A DNA stretch of 8,240 bases from Methylophilaceae bacterium (GCA_009926525.1 RFOR01000025.1:1-8240); one strand, 5' to 3'. Positions 1 to 8,240 are shown, counted from the stretch's first letter. Notes: generated from the sequence alone by a model not told the origin. Program-made: numbers and translations.

Positions 1-930
1 GACCCAGAAGAAATTATCCGCATCGCCAAATCAATTGGTTACCCAGTCATCATTAAAGCCGCTGGCGGTGGCGGTGGTCGTGGCATGCGCGTTGTGCATA
101 CGGAAGCCGCTTTAATTTCTTCTGTGAATATGACGAAAGCAGAAGCACAAGCCGCTTTTGGTAATCCCGTGGTCTATATGGAAAAGTTTCTTGAGCAGCC
201 ACGCCATATTGAAATCCAAATTTTATCTGACCAACATGGCAACTCGATTTACCTTGGTGAGCGCGACTGCTCAATGCAGCGACGCCATCAAAAAGTACTC
301 GAAGAAGCCCCAGCGCCTGGTATCTCAACTCGCCTTCGTGACAAAATTGGTCAGCGCTGTGCGGATGCGTGTAAGCGTATTAATTATCGCGGCGCAGGTA
401 CATTCGAGTTCTTATACGAGAACAATGAGTTCTACTTCATCGAGATGAACACCCGTGTCCAAGTTGAACATCCTGTCACAGAGATGATTACTGGGGTGGA
501 TATCGTTCAAGAGCAAATTCGTGTGGCATATGGTGAGAAGCTTCGCTTACGTCAAAAAGATATTCAATTCCGTGGCCATGCGATCGAATGCCGAATCAAT
601 GCTGAAGATCCATATACATTTGTTCCTTCACCAGGCAGAATCACCACATTCCATATGCCAGGCGGTCCTGGCATCCGTGTTGATACTCATGCATACCAAA
701 ACTACATGGTGCCACCGCACTACGATTCAATGATCGGTAAGTTGATTGCCTATGGTGATACGCGTGAACAAGCCATTGCACGCATGAATATTGCACTGTC
801 TGAGATGGTGGTTGAGGGTATCAAGACCAATGTGGCACTTCATCGCGACCTGATGAACGACGCAGCTTTCCAATTGGGTGAAACCAGCATTCACTATCTT
901 GAAAACAAACTTGGCATTCATACTAAATAA
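1..930 (+). CDS. accC: Biotin carboxylase subunit of acetyl-CoA carboxylase (5' truncated by window edge)
   Basis: AccC carboxylates the biotin of the carrier protein AccB using ATP and bicarbonate, the first half-reaction of malonyl-CoA formation for fatty-acid synthesis in the cytoplasm. The frame is open from base 1, so 309 residues are present. Aligned by eye they match E. coli AccC 141-449 with a constant offset of 140, so only the N-terminal domain and the start are missing. Visible are the ATP-grasp glycine loop [11 protein letters not shown] (K19 = E. coli K159), the [13 protein letters not shown] segment with the ATP-binding lysine, the metal/biotin segment [14 protein letters not shown] (residues 146-159), and ECRINAEDP with R198 = E. 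coli R338. All are intact. The stop TAA (928-930) also supplies bases of the prmA ribosome site, which suggests coupled translation. accB normally lies upstream of accC but is outside the window. Confidence 0.97.
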   Translation, partial: DPEEIIRIAKSIGYPVIIKAAGGGGGRGMRVVHTEAALISSVNMTKAEAQAAFGNPVVYMEKFLEQPRHIEIQILSDQHGNSIYLGERDCSMQRRHQKVLEEAPAPGISTRLRDKIGQRCADACKRINYRGAGTFEFLYENNEFYFIEMNTRVQVEHPVTEMITGVDIVQEQIRVAYGEKLRLRQKDIQFRGHAIECRINAEDPYTFVPSPGRITTFHMPGGPGIRVDTHAYQNYMVPPHYDSMIGKLIAYGDTREQAIARMNIALSEMVVEGIKTNVALHRDLMNDAAFQLGETSIHYLENKLGIHTK

Positions 931-940
931 GGCTTTTTAG

Positions 941-1828
941 ATGGCTTGGGTTTCACTTCATGTCGAGGCGCATAGCCAAAACGCTGACCGCTTGAGTGAT
1001 ACGCTGATGGAGATCGGCGCACTCTCAGCCAGCATCGAAGATGCAAACGCTGAAACGCCTGACGAACAGCCTATCTTCGGGGAACCAGGCGATCCACCTC
1101 CTGGCATCTGGAACAAGAACATCATCAGCGCACTCTTTGATGAGGGTGTGGATGTTCAAGCGGTGATGGCAGAGGTTGAAGCTATCACCGGCTTTAAGGG
1201 CCTAATCTATACCACAGAGATCGTGGCTGAGCAGGATTGGGTGCGTGCGACCCAATCACAATTTGACCCCATCAAAATTACCAACGACCTATGGATTGTA
1301 CCCACTTGGCACGACGCCCCAAATCCTAACGCACTCAATATTGTGCTTGATCCGGGCCTAGCCTTTGGCACTGGGAGTCACCCAACAACGCACTTATGTT
1401 TGGCTTGGCTGGTTGATCAAGTAAAGCCACACCACCATGTGCTTGATTATGGCTGCGGATCCGGCATCTTGGCGATTGCTGCTAAAAAATTGGGGGCGGC
1501 TGAGGTCATGGGTGTGGATATTGATGGACAAGCGATTATTTCGAGCAACTTTAACGCTGAGCAAAATCAGGTTTCAGCTGCTTTTTACATGGCAACGGAC
1601 TACCCTGAAAATCAAGCAGATATCGTGGTTGCCAACATCTTATCGAGTGCGCTGAGTGTTTTGGCGCCTGCGCTAGCGGGTGTTTGTAAACAACATGGTC
1701 GCATCGCATTATCTGGCATTTTGCGCGAACAGGTAGAACAGGTTTCAGCAATCTATGCGGAGTGGTTTACGATGGATGCCCCAATCTTTATGGATAGCTG
1801 GACCCTGTTAACGGGCACCAAGAAATAG
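941..1828 (+). CDS. prmA: Ribosomal protein L11 methyltransferase
   Basis: PrmA is a cytoplasmic S-adenosylmethionine-dependent enzyme that trimethylates several amino groups of ribosomal protein L11. The 295 residues compare with 293 in E. coli. The N-terminal substrate-recognition domain covers roughly residues 1-100. It is followed by the PrmA hallmark FGTGSHPTT (142-150), the SAM-binding motif I VLDYGCGSGILAIAA (167-181), the acidic strand-2 end GVDID (191-195), and the NIL motif (232-234) that replaces the NPPY of other amino methyltransferases. The ATG at 941 follows the accC stop by 10 bases. TAAGG at 928-932, overlapping that stop, is a plausible ribosome site 8 bases away. accC-prmA-DUF3426 is a familiar betaproteobacterial arrangement, and the tight spacing indicates one transcript. 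No defect is seen. Confidence 0.96.
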   Translation: MAWVSLHVEAHSQNADRLSDTLMEIGALSASIEDANAETPDEQPIFGEPGDPPPGIWNKNIISALFDEGVDVQAVMAEVEAITGFKGLIYTTEIVAEQDWVRATQSQFDPIKITNDLWIVPTWHDAPNPNALNIVLDPGLAFGTGSHPTTHLCLAWLVDQVKPHHHVLDYGCGSGILAIAAKKLGAAEVMGVDIDGQAIISSNFNAEQNQVSAAFYMATDYPENQADIVVANILSSALSVLAPALAGVCKQHGRIALSGILREQVEQVSAIYAEWFTMDAPIFMDSWTLLTGTKK

Positions 1829-1839
1829 GGATAGACGCC

Positions 1840-2499
1840 ATGAGTTTGGTCACCCAATGTCCTTCTTGTTATACCAGTTTCATTGTTAAGCCAAAACAAC
1901 TTAAGTCTCATCAAGGTAAAGTAAGGTGTGGTCAATGTCAGCAGGTGTTTGTCGCTAACGATTTTTTGAGTGAGCGTGCTGTCCATGAAGATGTTCTTAA
2001 GCCAGAAAAAAAAGGGATGTCACTCAATAAGCCGGTGACTCTCATTATTCTTGGCCTGCTGGTGATGCTGGCAGTTCTTCAAAGCCTTTATTTTTTTCGC
2101 GGTGAAATTGCACGGCAATGGCCCGCGCTCAAGCCCGTAATAAAAACCACCTGTCACTATTTAGGTTGCACGCTCCCTCTTCCGCAACATGCAGAACTGA
2201 TCGCGATCGACGATACTGAGCTGGTTAAAGATGAAATGCATGCTGGCATCGTTAAATTTAGCTGTGTGATCGTCAACAACGCCCCCTATGCACAATCTTT
2301 CCCGTCGATCGAGCTCACCCTAACAGACCAGCAAGATAAGCCGCTGACTCGCCGCAAAATTGCGCCAAGTGAGTATTTAAAGGGATTAGAAAAGTCTTTC
2401 GATGAGGGCTTGGCTCCCAACGATGAGGTGCGTGTGACGATTAATCTATTAACTTCCGATCTGCCCGTCGCTGGATTCCGGGCGTTCGTCGCTTATTAA
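1840..2499 (+). CDS. Zinc-ribbon and DUF3426 domain membrane protein
   Basis: The function is unknown. The first 33 residues form an MJ0042-type zinc ribbon with CPSC (C7, C10) and CGQC (C30, C33), which probably binds one zinc. A charged linker with several lysines follows, then a single transmembrane helix at about residues 66-86. The lysines just before it predict the ribbon in the cytoplasm and the C-terminal part outside the inner membrane. The C-terminal domain (about 95-219) begins with a CxxxxC pattern (C105, C110, then TLPLP) and fits DUF3426, which usually follows this ribbon and helix in betaproteobacteria. The start ATG lies 11 bases after the prmA stop, with AGGG (1827-1830) as ribosome site 9 bases upstream. 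The fixed place after prmA suggests co-expression but does not reveal a role. Family assignment is confident; the biological role is open. Confidence 0.9.
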   Translation: MSLVTQCPSCYTSFIVKPKQLKSHQGKVRCGQCQQVFVANDFLSERAVHEDVLKPEKKGMSLNKPVTLIILGLLVMLAVLQSLYFFRGEIARQWPALKPVIKTTCHYLGCTLPLPQHAELIAIDDTELVKDEMHAGIVKFSCVIVNNAPYAQSFPSIELTLTDQQDKPLTRRKIAPSEYLKGLEKSFDEGLAPNDEVRVTINLLTSDLPVAGFRAFVAY

Positions 2500-2517
2500 A
2501 AAAGCTTAAGCAGCGAC
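2488..2517. terminator. Possible hairpin between convergent DUF3426 gene and oxyR
   Basis: GTCGCT (2488-2493) can pair with AGCGAC (2512-2517) around an AT-rich loop that contains AAAAAA and the palindrome GCTTAAGC. It spans the stop codon of the + strand gene, and the oxyR stop lies 3 bases beyond. There is no T-run after the stem on either strand; the only T-run, read on the minus strand, falls inside the loop. This is therefore at best a weak terminator for the 20-base convergent gap. Confidence 0.25.
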
Positions 2518-2519
2518 TA

Positions 2520-3419
2520 CTACAATAGTGCGCCTGCAAACATTTCAAGCCCACGAATGGATTTAGCAATTTCTTCAACGGCCTCCACACGGCCATAACT
2601 TTTACGCCAGGCCAAAGCAATCTGTCGGGTGGGCGCTGGGCGCTTAAACGGAATCGCCCTGACCAAGGGGTTTTGATATCGACTGATCGTCGCGCTCATG
2701 GGTAAAACTGTGATGCCGAGATTCGAGGCCACCATATTACGCACCGTATCCAGCGAGTTACCTTGAAGTACTTCGCCATTCCGGGTGAGGCTTGGACAGG
2801 CCTGTACCACCTGATTGCTAAAGCAGTGCCCACTGTTAAGTAGTAACACCTTCTCATCAGCGAGCTCGCTTGCATCCACCTCTTGTCGGTTCGACCATTC
2901 GTGTGTACTTGGCACAACAACGACAAACTCTTCTTCATATAGTGGCATGGTGATCACGCCAGATAGCTCAAACGGCAAGGCAATGATCGCCACATCAATG
3001 ACGCCGCTACGTAGCTGAGCTTCAAGGTTACTCGTGAGATTTTCTTCTACGATGAGGGGCATCTCTGGCGCATGTTTACGCAGCACTGGAATAATTTCTG
3101 GGAGTAAATAAGGCCCAACAGAGTATATAACGCCGAGCTTCAATGGCCCTGCCAGTTGATTGTTGCCCTGCTTGGCAATTTCTTTAATCCGCTTCGCCTC
3201 TTCAATCACGCGGGTCGCCTGCTCTATCACGAGCTCACCCACGGCCGTCATGGTCACATCATTGCGACTACGTTCAAACAGTAGAACACCTAATTCATCT
3301 TCCAGCTTTTTAACAGCGAGACTCAAGGCGGGCTGGCTGACAAAGCAAACCTCAGCCGCCTTTCTAAAGTTGCGGGATTTGGCCAGCGCCACAATAAACT
3401 TCAATTCATTTAGCGTCAT
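2520..3419 (-). CDS. oxyR: LysR-family peroxide-sensing transcriptional regulator OxyR
   Basis: OxyR senses hydrogen peroxide through a reversible disulfide and then activates catalase, peroxiredoxin and related genes. The 299 residues contain an N-terminal winged helix-turn-helix (about 1-60, with FRKAAEVCFVSQPALS as the recognition region), a linker helix, and a two-lobed sensor domain (about 91-295). The identification rests on GHC(199)FSNQVVQAC(208): both cysteines carry the same numbers as the E. coli redox pair, and H198 and T129 of the peroxide site are also present. S100 stands where E. coli has T100, a conservative change. VGPYLLP (101-107) is a further OxyR signature. The start ATG is 7 bases after the DUF2721 stop, and AAAAGAG (3430-3436) inside the end of that gene is a likely ribosome site, so the two genes are probably co-transcribed. 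A CysB-like or generic LysR assignment is much less likely because of the cysteine pair. Confidence 0.93.
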   Translation of the reverse strand: MTLNELKFIVALAKSRNFRKAAEVCFVSQPALSLAVKKLEDELGVLLFERSRNDVTMTAVGELVIEQATRVIEEAKRIKEIAKQGNNQLAGPLKLGVIYSVGPYLLPEIIPVLRKHAPEMPLIVEENLTSNLEAQLRSGVIDVAIIALPFELSGVITMPLYEEEFVVVVPSTHEWSNRQEVDASELADEKVLLLNSGHCFSNQVVQACPSLTRNGEVLQGNSLDTVRNMVASNLGITVLPMSATISRYQNPLVRAIPFKRPAPTRQIALAWRKSYGRVEAVEEIAKSIRGLEMFAGALL

Positions 3420-3426
3420 CGCTTTA

Positions 3427-3864
3427 TTACTCTTTTAAATCTTCTGGCAGCTCTATGGTGTGGGTAGAAAGTGAAATTTCACGTATAAAGCAAACAAGAC
3501 CAATGATTAAGGACACCATTGCGAGGATGAATAAGGGCGCCACGATGTGCGATGGATCTCTACTACTTTCATAGCCAATAAACAAGGCCACGATGACGGT
3601 TGACACCAACAAGGCTGAGATGGTGCAAAGTGTGATCGCCCAATGGGTCCAAACAGCGCGATTGGATAGTATCCGTATCTCCAGAAGGTTGTGGGGTGAG
3701 AGCGGGTCTCGGTCCATCAAAACGCGATACCGATCGACGACACGGCCTAACCGCATTGCCAGTACAGATAAAATTGCACCGATGCCTGTTAGCAAGAAAA
3801 CTGGCGCGACTGCGAGTTGAATCACGTGTGAAACGGTACTTAGATCTTCTACTATATTCTGCAT
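3427..3864 (-). CDS. DUF2721 family small membrane protein
   Basis: This is a 145-residue integral membrane protein of unknown function. Its opening, VSHVIQLAVAPVFLLTGIG, is characteristic of the DUF2721 family. Three hydrophobic helices are visible at about residues 17-37, 75-98 and 107-127. Between the first two lies a charged stretch containing RLGRVVDR and a loop rich in arginine, probably cytoplasmic. The C-terminal tail is acidic. The ATG at 3864 is forced because a stop codon lies two codons upstream in frame and the next Met is residue 37. Only an ill-placed AAGGTG about 15 bases upstream resembles a ribosome site, so initiation may be weak. The gene is first of a two-gene unit with oxyR. 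I saw no confident -10/-35 pair for this strand in the AT-rich spacer. Confidence 0.85.
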   Translation of the reverse strand: MQNIVEDLSTVSHVIQLAVAPVFLLTGIGAILSVLAMRLGRVVDRYRVLMDRDPLSPHNLLEIRILSNRAVWTHWAITLCTISALLVSTVIVALFIGYESSRDPSHIVAPLFILAMVSLIIGLVCFIREISLSTHTIELPEDLKE

Positions 3865-3962
3865 TTTTTAGATTTAATTCACCTTAAAAGTGGCATTAGT
3901 TTGTCATATAACCGCTAAAACATAAAAAATATTTAAAAATTTATTAAAAAAGTAATGGATAT

Positions 3963-3995
3963 TTGTTAAATCCCTAAAAATTCAGTTAAGATAAT
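3963..3995 (+). promoter_or_regulatory. Candidate promoter of the HU gene
   Basis: TTGTTA (3963-3968) is a reasonable -35 box and TAAGAT (3987-3992) lies 18 bases downstream. The overlapping GATAAT (3990-3995) is a better -10 but would give an over-long spacer. The bases upstream are extremely AT-rich (about 3915-3962), as expected for an UP-element-like region of a strongly expressed gene. Transcription would begin near 4000, leaving a leader of about 25 bases. No experiment supports this; it is pattern matching. Confidence 0.4.
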
Positions 3996-4026
3996 GACTC
4001 CGTAACCCTTTATGATTGATTATCCT

Positions 4027-4299
4027 ATGAACAAACAAGAATTGATTGCTAAGATTGCTGCTGAAGCTGACATCTCTAAAGCTGCTGCCGCTAAAGCTGT
4101 TGACGCATTTACAGGTAGCGTAACTGCTGCACTTAAAGGTGGTGACACTGTTACATTAATCGGCTTTGGTACATTTGCTGTTAGCAACCGCGCTGCACGT
4201 ATCGGTCGTAACCCACAAACTGGTAAAGAATTACAAATCGCTGCACGTAAAGCACCAGCTTTCCGAGCAGGTAAAGCTTTGAAGGATGCATTAAACTAA
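4027..4299 (+). CDS. HU-family nucleoid DNA-binding protein
   Basis: HU is a small basic dimer that bends and compacts DNA in the nucleoid and assists replication, recombination and transcription. From the ATG at 4027 the product is 90 residues, the standard HU length, beginning [11 protein letters not shown]. The helical dimer body covers about residues 1-45. The HU/IHF signature runs from G46-F47 to RNPQTG, with P63 at the tip of the DNA-intercalating arm, and the C-terminal helix ends KALKDALN. It is HU rather than IHF by overall sequence, but which HU paralogue cannot be said. An in-frame ATG at 4012 would add five residues (MIDYP) foreign to the family, and it would sit almost at the predicted transcript start. 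Neither start has a recognisable Shine-Dalgarno. Codons are strongly biased (GCT, AAA, GGT, CGT), suggesting high expression. A strong terminator follows at once, so the gene is monocistronic. Confidence 0.95.
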   Translation: MNKQELIAKIAAEADISKAAAAKAVDAFTGSVTAALKGGDTVTLIGFGTFAVSNRAARIGRNPQTGKELQIAARKAPAFRAGKALKDALN

Positions 4300-4322
4300 G
4301 ACCCGCGTCTTAGCTGCAAAGC

Positions 4323-4353
4323 AAAAAGGCCAACATCATTGTTGGCCTTTTTT
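4323..4353 (+). terminator. Strong intrinsic terminator of the HU gene
   Basis: A perfect 13-bp stem (4323-4335 with 4340-4352) closes a four-base loop, TCAT. The stem core is GGCCAACA/TGTTGGCC, and a T-run of six (4348-4353) follows it. The A-run on the left arm would also give a T-tract on the other strand. It ends the HU transcript 24 bases after the stop codon. Confidence 0.93.
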
Positions 4354-4491
4354 ATTGTCTAAAACCCTTCACGCAGATACTCCAGGCGCCACCAATTGCT
4401 CAAATAGCTTGAATGGCTGAGTACCAGTCGGCGTTAATTAAATTGGCTTCGTTTGGCAAAAAGCATGTTTTTATCACTTAGTATTTTCATT
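4354..4491. other. Spacer between HU terminator and the Cdh-like gene
   Basis: No gene is supported here. A weak promoter for the downstream gene is conceivable: TTGAAT (4409-4414), then GTTAAT (4433-4438) at an 18-base spacing, with three of the six -35 or -10 positions uncertain. TTGGCA (4453-4458), just beyond this stretch, is a good -35 box but lacks a -10 at normal distance. Nothing RNA-like or repetitive is seen. Confidence 0.3.
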
Positions 4492-4497
4492 AGGAGG
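4492..4497 (+). promoter_or_regulatory. Perfect Shine-Dalgarno that fixes a TTG start
   Basis: AGGAGG, the full anti-16S match, ends six bases before the in-frame TTG at 4504. It is the best ribosome site that I could find in the window. The earlier in-frame starts (TTG 4453, ATG 4465) have nothing comparable, and starting there would bury this site inside the gene. Confidence 0.8.
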
Positions 4498-4503
4498 CCA
4501 AAA

Positions 4504-5199
4504 TTGCTCGCTTTAAAAATAATTAAAAAATTTCAACGTCTCATTCTTCTCGCTATTCTTTTACTGGGATTAATTTATCCAAGTGTCGCACTGGAGATTT
4601 CTAGAAGCGATATCTTATTAAATATCGCTACGAAATGCATAAACCCTAAAGCTCAAGATTATTGCAATCAATGTATATCCCCCAGAACTGATGGCAACTG
4701 TGGAACTGTTAGAGAGTGCAAAAATACTACCGAAGTTTGGTCTGAAAATGAACAGTTTGTCGCTATAAGAGATATTAAAATGTGTGGCTGTGGGAATGAC
4801 TTCATTCACGGTTTAGCCATGCCTAAATCTGAAGTGACAGGAATTGAAGATATAAGGCGTCAAGAAGAAATCTGGCAATTTGCCTGGGATACCTCTAAAA
4901 AAATTATTGAGCCTGAGCTAATAGCTTTAGCAGTAAATCCAAAATCTCGCCGCAGTCAAAATCAATTGCATGTACATCTGGTTCGAATTGATCCAAAAGT
5001 GAAAAACAAATTTAATACATATACCTATGCATACGTAAAAAATCTAGAACATGTTTGGTTAACTGCTGCTAATTTAGCAGCAAAAAGCGCTTTAATCGAC
5101 TATGGCATTTTAGTGACTCAAGCCAATGCGAATCAATTTATTGTTTTAATTACCCCAAATAGTCCAGAAGGTGAATTTACAATTTGGAATTGCAATTAA
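4504..5199 (+). CDS. Secreted CDP-diacylglycerol pyrophosphatase (Cdh)-like protein, HIT-like fold
   Basis: Cdh hydrolyses CDP-diacylglycerol to CMP and phosphatidate and acts at the periplasmic face of the inner membrane. From the TTG at 4504 the product is 231 residues. It has a clean signal peptide (KIIKKFQR, hydrophobic 13-25, likely cleavage after PSVA at 29); if uncleaved it would be an N-terminal anchor. The family match rests on LAMPKSEVTGIE (104-115), the run WQFAWD...IALAVNP...RRSQNQLHVHLVRI (124-162) and the final cysteine C230; E. coli Cdh has corresponding segments in the same order. The likely catalytic pair is H156 and H158. The first histidine of the E. coli HFHIH motif is Q154 here. 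Residues 45-96 hold seven cysteines, more than in E. coli Cdh. The gene is AT-rich and uses ATA and AGA/AGG codons, unlike its neighbours, which suggests later acquisition. Family membership is likely; activity and substrate are inferred. Confidence 0.75.
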   Translation: MLALKIIKKFQRLILLAILLLGLIYPSVALEISRSDILLNIATKCINPKAQDYCNQCISPRTDGNCGTVRECKNTTEVWSENEQFVAIRDIKMCGCGNDFIHGLAMPKSEVTGIEDIRRQEEIWQFAWDTSKKIIEPELIALAVNPKSRRSQNQLHVHLVRIDPKVKNKFNTYTYAYVKNLEHVWLTAANLAAKSALIDYGILVTQANANQFIVLITPNSPEGEFTIWNCN

Positions 5200-5216
5200 C
5201 TTTTAGTAAAACATTC

Positions 5217-5250
5217 AAAAAGGGAGGGACATTTGAGTCGCTCCCTTTTT
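5217..5250. terminator. Bidirectional terminator between the Cdh-like gene and gyrB
   Basis: AAAAAGGGAG (5217-5226) pairs perfectly with CTCCCTTTTT (5241-5250). Inside, GAC (5228-5230) pairs with GTC (5237-5239) across one mismatch, leaving a six-base loop. The A-run on one side and T-run on the other let it work on both strands. It sits between the stops of two convergent genes (5199 and 5271). Confidence 0.88.
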
Positions 5251-5270
5251 CCGACCATTCAATTAAATAA

Positions 5271-7688
<2,418 letters not shown>

Positions 7689-7712
7689 TTATATTTAAGT
7701 AACGATTTAGTT

Positions 7713-7728
7713 TGTTTCACGTGGAACA
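7713..7728. promoter_or_regulatory. parS centromere site for ParB
   Basis: TGTTTCACGTGGAACA lies in the dnaN-gyrB gap, directly next to the dnaN stop codon. Read on the other strand it is TGTTCCACGTGAAACA, the classical Bacillus subtilis parS sequence. It is palindromic around CACGTG apart from one pair of positions that varies among known sites. ParB binds such sites near oriC, spreads as a CTP-dependent clamp, and is moved by ParA; SMC is loaded there in many bacteria. parA and parB are not in the window. Confidence 0.93.
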
Positions 7729-8240
7729 TTAGATGCGCATTGGCATTACAACATACTTGTAATTTTCATCATTTGGCACTGTCACCAAACAACTGCTATT
7801 TGCGTCCGCAAAAGAGAACACCACTTCAGGATTGGTGACATTATTTAGAACATCAATTAAATAGGTGACATTAAAGCCTATATCCAATGTATCCCCTGTG
7901 TAATTTACTTCCAACTCCTCTTCAGCCTCTTCTTGCTCACTGTTAGTACTAATGAGTCGCAAGCTATTCATACCCAACACCATGCGGATACCACGATACT
8001 TTTCATTAGAAAGAATCGATGCACGTTGCATTGCAAGTAATACTGTCATTCTATCAACAGTGAATTTATTTTGATGGCCAACTGGAATGACACGTGTGTA
8101 ATCTGGAAATTTACCATCAATCACTTTGGTGATTAGTTTAATGTCATTAAAGCTGAAATTTACTTGTGTCGTTGAAACCTCAATATTGACTTCGTTATCA
8201 CTATCATCAAGCAGCTTGATCAATTCAATAATGGTTTTTC
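7729..8240 (-). CDS. dnaN: DNA polymerase III beta sliding clamp (5' truncated by window edge)
   Basis: DnaN forms the ring-shaped clamp that tethers DNA polymerase III and many repair factors to DNA. The C-terminal 169 residues are present, and the frame stays open to the right edge (8238 is the first complete codon), so the start lies outside. They align with about E. coli 198-366: end of domain II, then domain III. Recognisable are KTIIELIKLLD, the GKFPDYTRVIP loop, RASILSNEKYRGIR, EQEEAEEELEV, IGFNVTYLIDVLN, and the final VVMPMRI, equivalent to E. coli VVMPMRL, which forms part of the pocket for clamp-binding peptides. An apparent start at TTG 8223 is internal and not real. dnaN normally follows dnaA, which should lie just beyond the right edge next to oriC. 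Transcription probably continues into gyrB. Confidence 0.97.
   Translation of the reverse strand, partial: KTIIELIKLLDDSDNEVNIEVSTTQVNFSFNDIKLITKVIDGKFPDYTRVIPVGHQNKFTVDRMTVLLAMQRASILSNEKYRGIRMVLGMNSLRLISTNSEQEEAEEELEVNYTGDTLDIGFNVTYLIDVLNNVTNPEVVFSFADANSSCLVTVPNDENYKYVVMPMRI

Noticed and set aside
53..328. Open frames antisense to accC, and similar ones opposite prmA, oxyR and gyrB.
   Set aside because: They overlap strongly identified genes, lack ribosome sites and show no family resemblance; they are shadows of the coding strand.
3823..3828. Additional CACGTG cores (also 6515-6520, 7217-7222, 8091-8096) as further parS sites.
   Set aside because: Their flanks do not fit TGTTn/nAACA; the one at 3823 is followed by TGAAAC but is shifted by two bases and lies in coding sequence.
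3865..4011. OxyR operator for autoregulation in the spacer upstream of the DUF2721-oxyR unit.
   Set aside because: No ATAG-type spaced repeats of the E. coli pattern were seen; the region is simply AT-rich.
4012..4026. Upstream ATG giving HU five extra residues (MIDYP).
   Set aside because: HU proteins are about 90 residues and begin MNK; the upstream ATG has no ribosome site and lies about 10 bases from the predicted transcript start.
4020..4028. TTATCCTAT as a DnaA box near the HU start.
   Set aside because: Only the first six bases fit TTATCCACA, and there is no cluster of boxes here.
4369..4437. Short minus-strand open stretch of about 22 codons that reads like a protein C-terminus (TPTGTQPFKLFEQLVAPGVSA).
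   Set aside because: It might be the tail of a decayed gene, but it is bounded by a stop two codons upstream and is too short to distinguish from chance.
4453..4503. Earlier TTG/ATG starts for the Cdh-like gene.
   Set aside because: No ribosome site precedes them, they would translate through AGGAGG, and the signal peptide is cleaner from 4504.

Overview
The window is ordinary bacterial chromosome from the neighbourhood of the replication origin, most likely from a betaproteobacterium. Three things point there. The order accC, prmA, then a zinc-ribbon/DUF3426 membrane protein is typical of that class. The OxyR reads like a betaproteobacterial OxyR. GyrB is 802 residues and has the long insert in its C-terminal half that is usual for beta- and gammaproteobacteria. 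The genus cannot be fixed from the sequence. Base composition is moderate, about 50-55% GC in the core genes by hand count of sample lines, with one clearly AT-richer gene.

Left part (1-2499, + strand): the 3' two-thirds of accC (biotin carboxylase), then prmA (ribosomal protein L11 methyltransferase) and a zinc-ribbon/DUF3426 membrane protein. They are separated by only 10-11 bases and probably form one operon. Convergent to them is a minus-strand pair (3864 down to 2520): a small DUF2721 membrane protein followed 7 bases later by oxyR, the peroxide sensor. Both redox cysteines of OxyR fall at exactly the E. coli positions 199 and 208.

Middle part (3865-5270): an AT-rich spacer with a candidate promoter leads into an HU-family nucleoid protein, closed by a very strong terminator. 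Next comes an AT-rich gene for a secreted protein of the CDP-diacylglycerol pyrophosphatase (Cdh, HIT-like) family. Its real start is almost certainly a TTG at 4504, just after a perfect AGGAGG. A second hairpin at 5217-5250 serves this gene and the convergent gyrB.

Right part (5271-8240, - strand): complete gyrB, and the 3' part of dnaN running off the right edge. The 49-base dnaN-gyrB gap contains a 16-base parS centromere, TGTTTCACGTGGAACA at 7713-7728, directly abutting the dnaN stop codon. With dnaN and gyrB this places oriC and dnaA just beyond the right edge. The replication fork should therefore cross this window from right to left, co-directional with dnaN, gyrB and oxyR and head-on to the + strand genes.

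I found no new defence, mobile or RNA system. The points most worth a second look are the parS site, and the AT-rich Cdh-like gene with its cysteine-rich N-terminal part and the altered first histidine of its triad.
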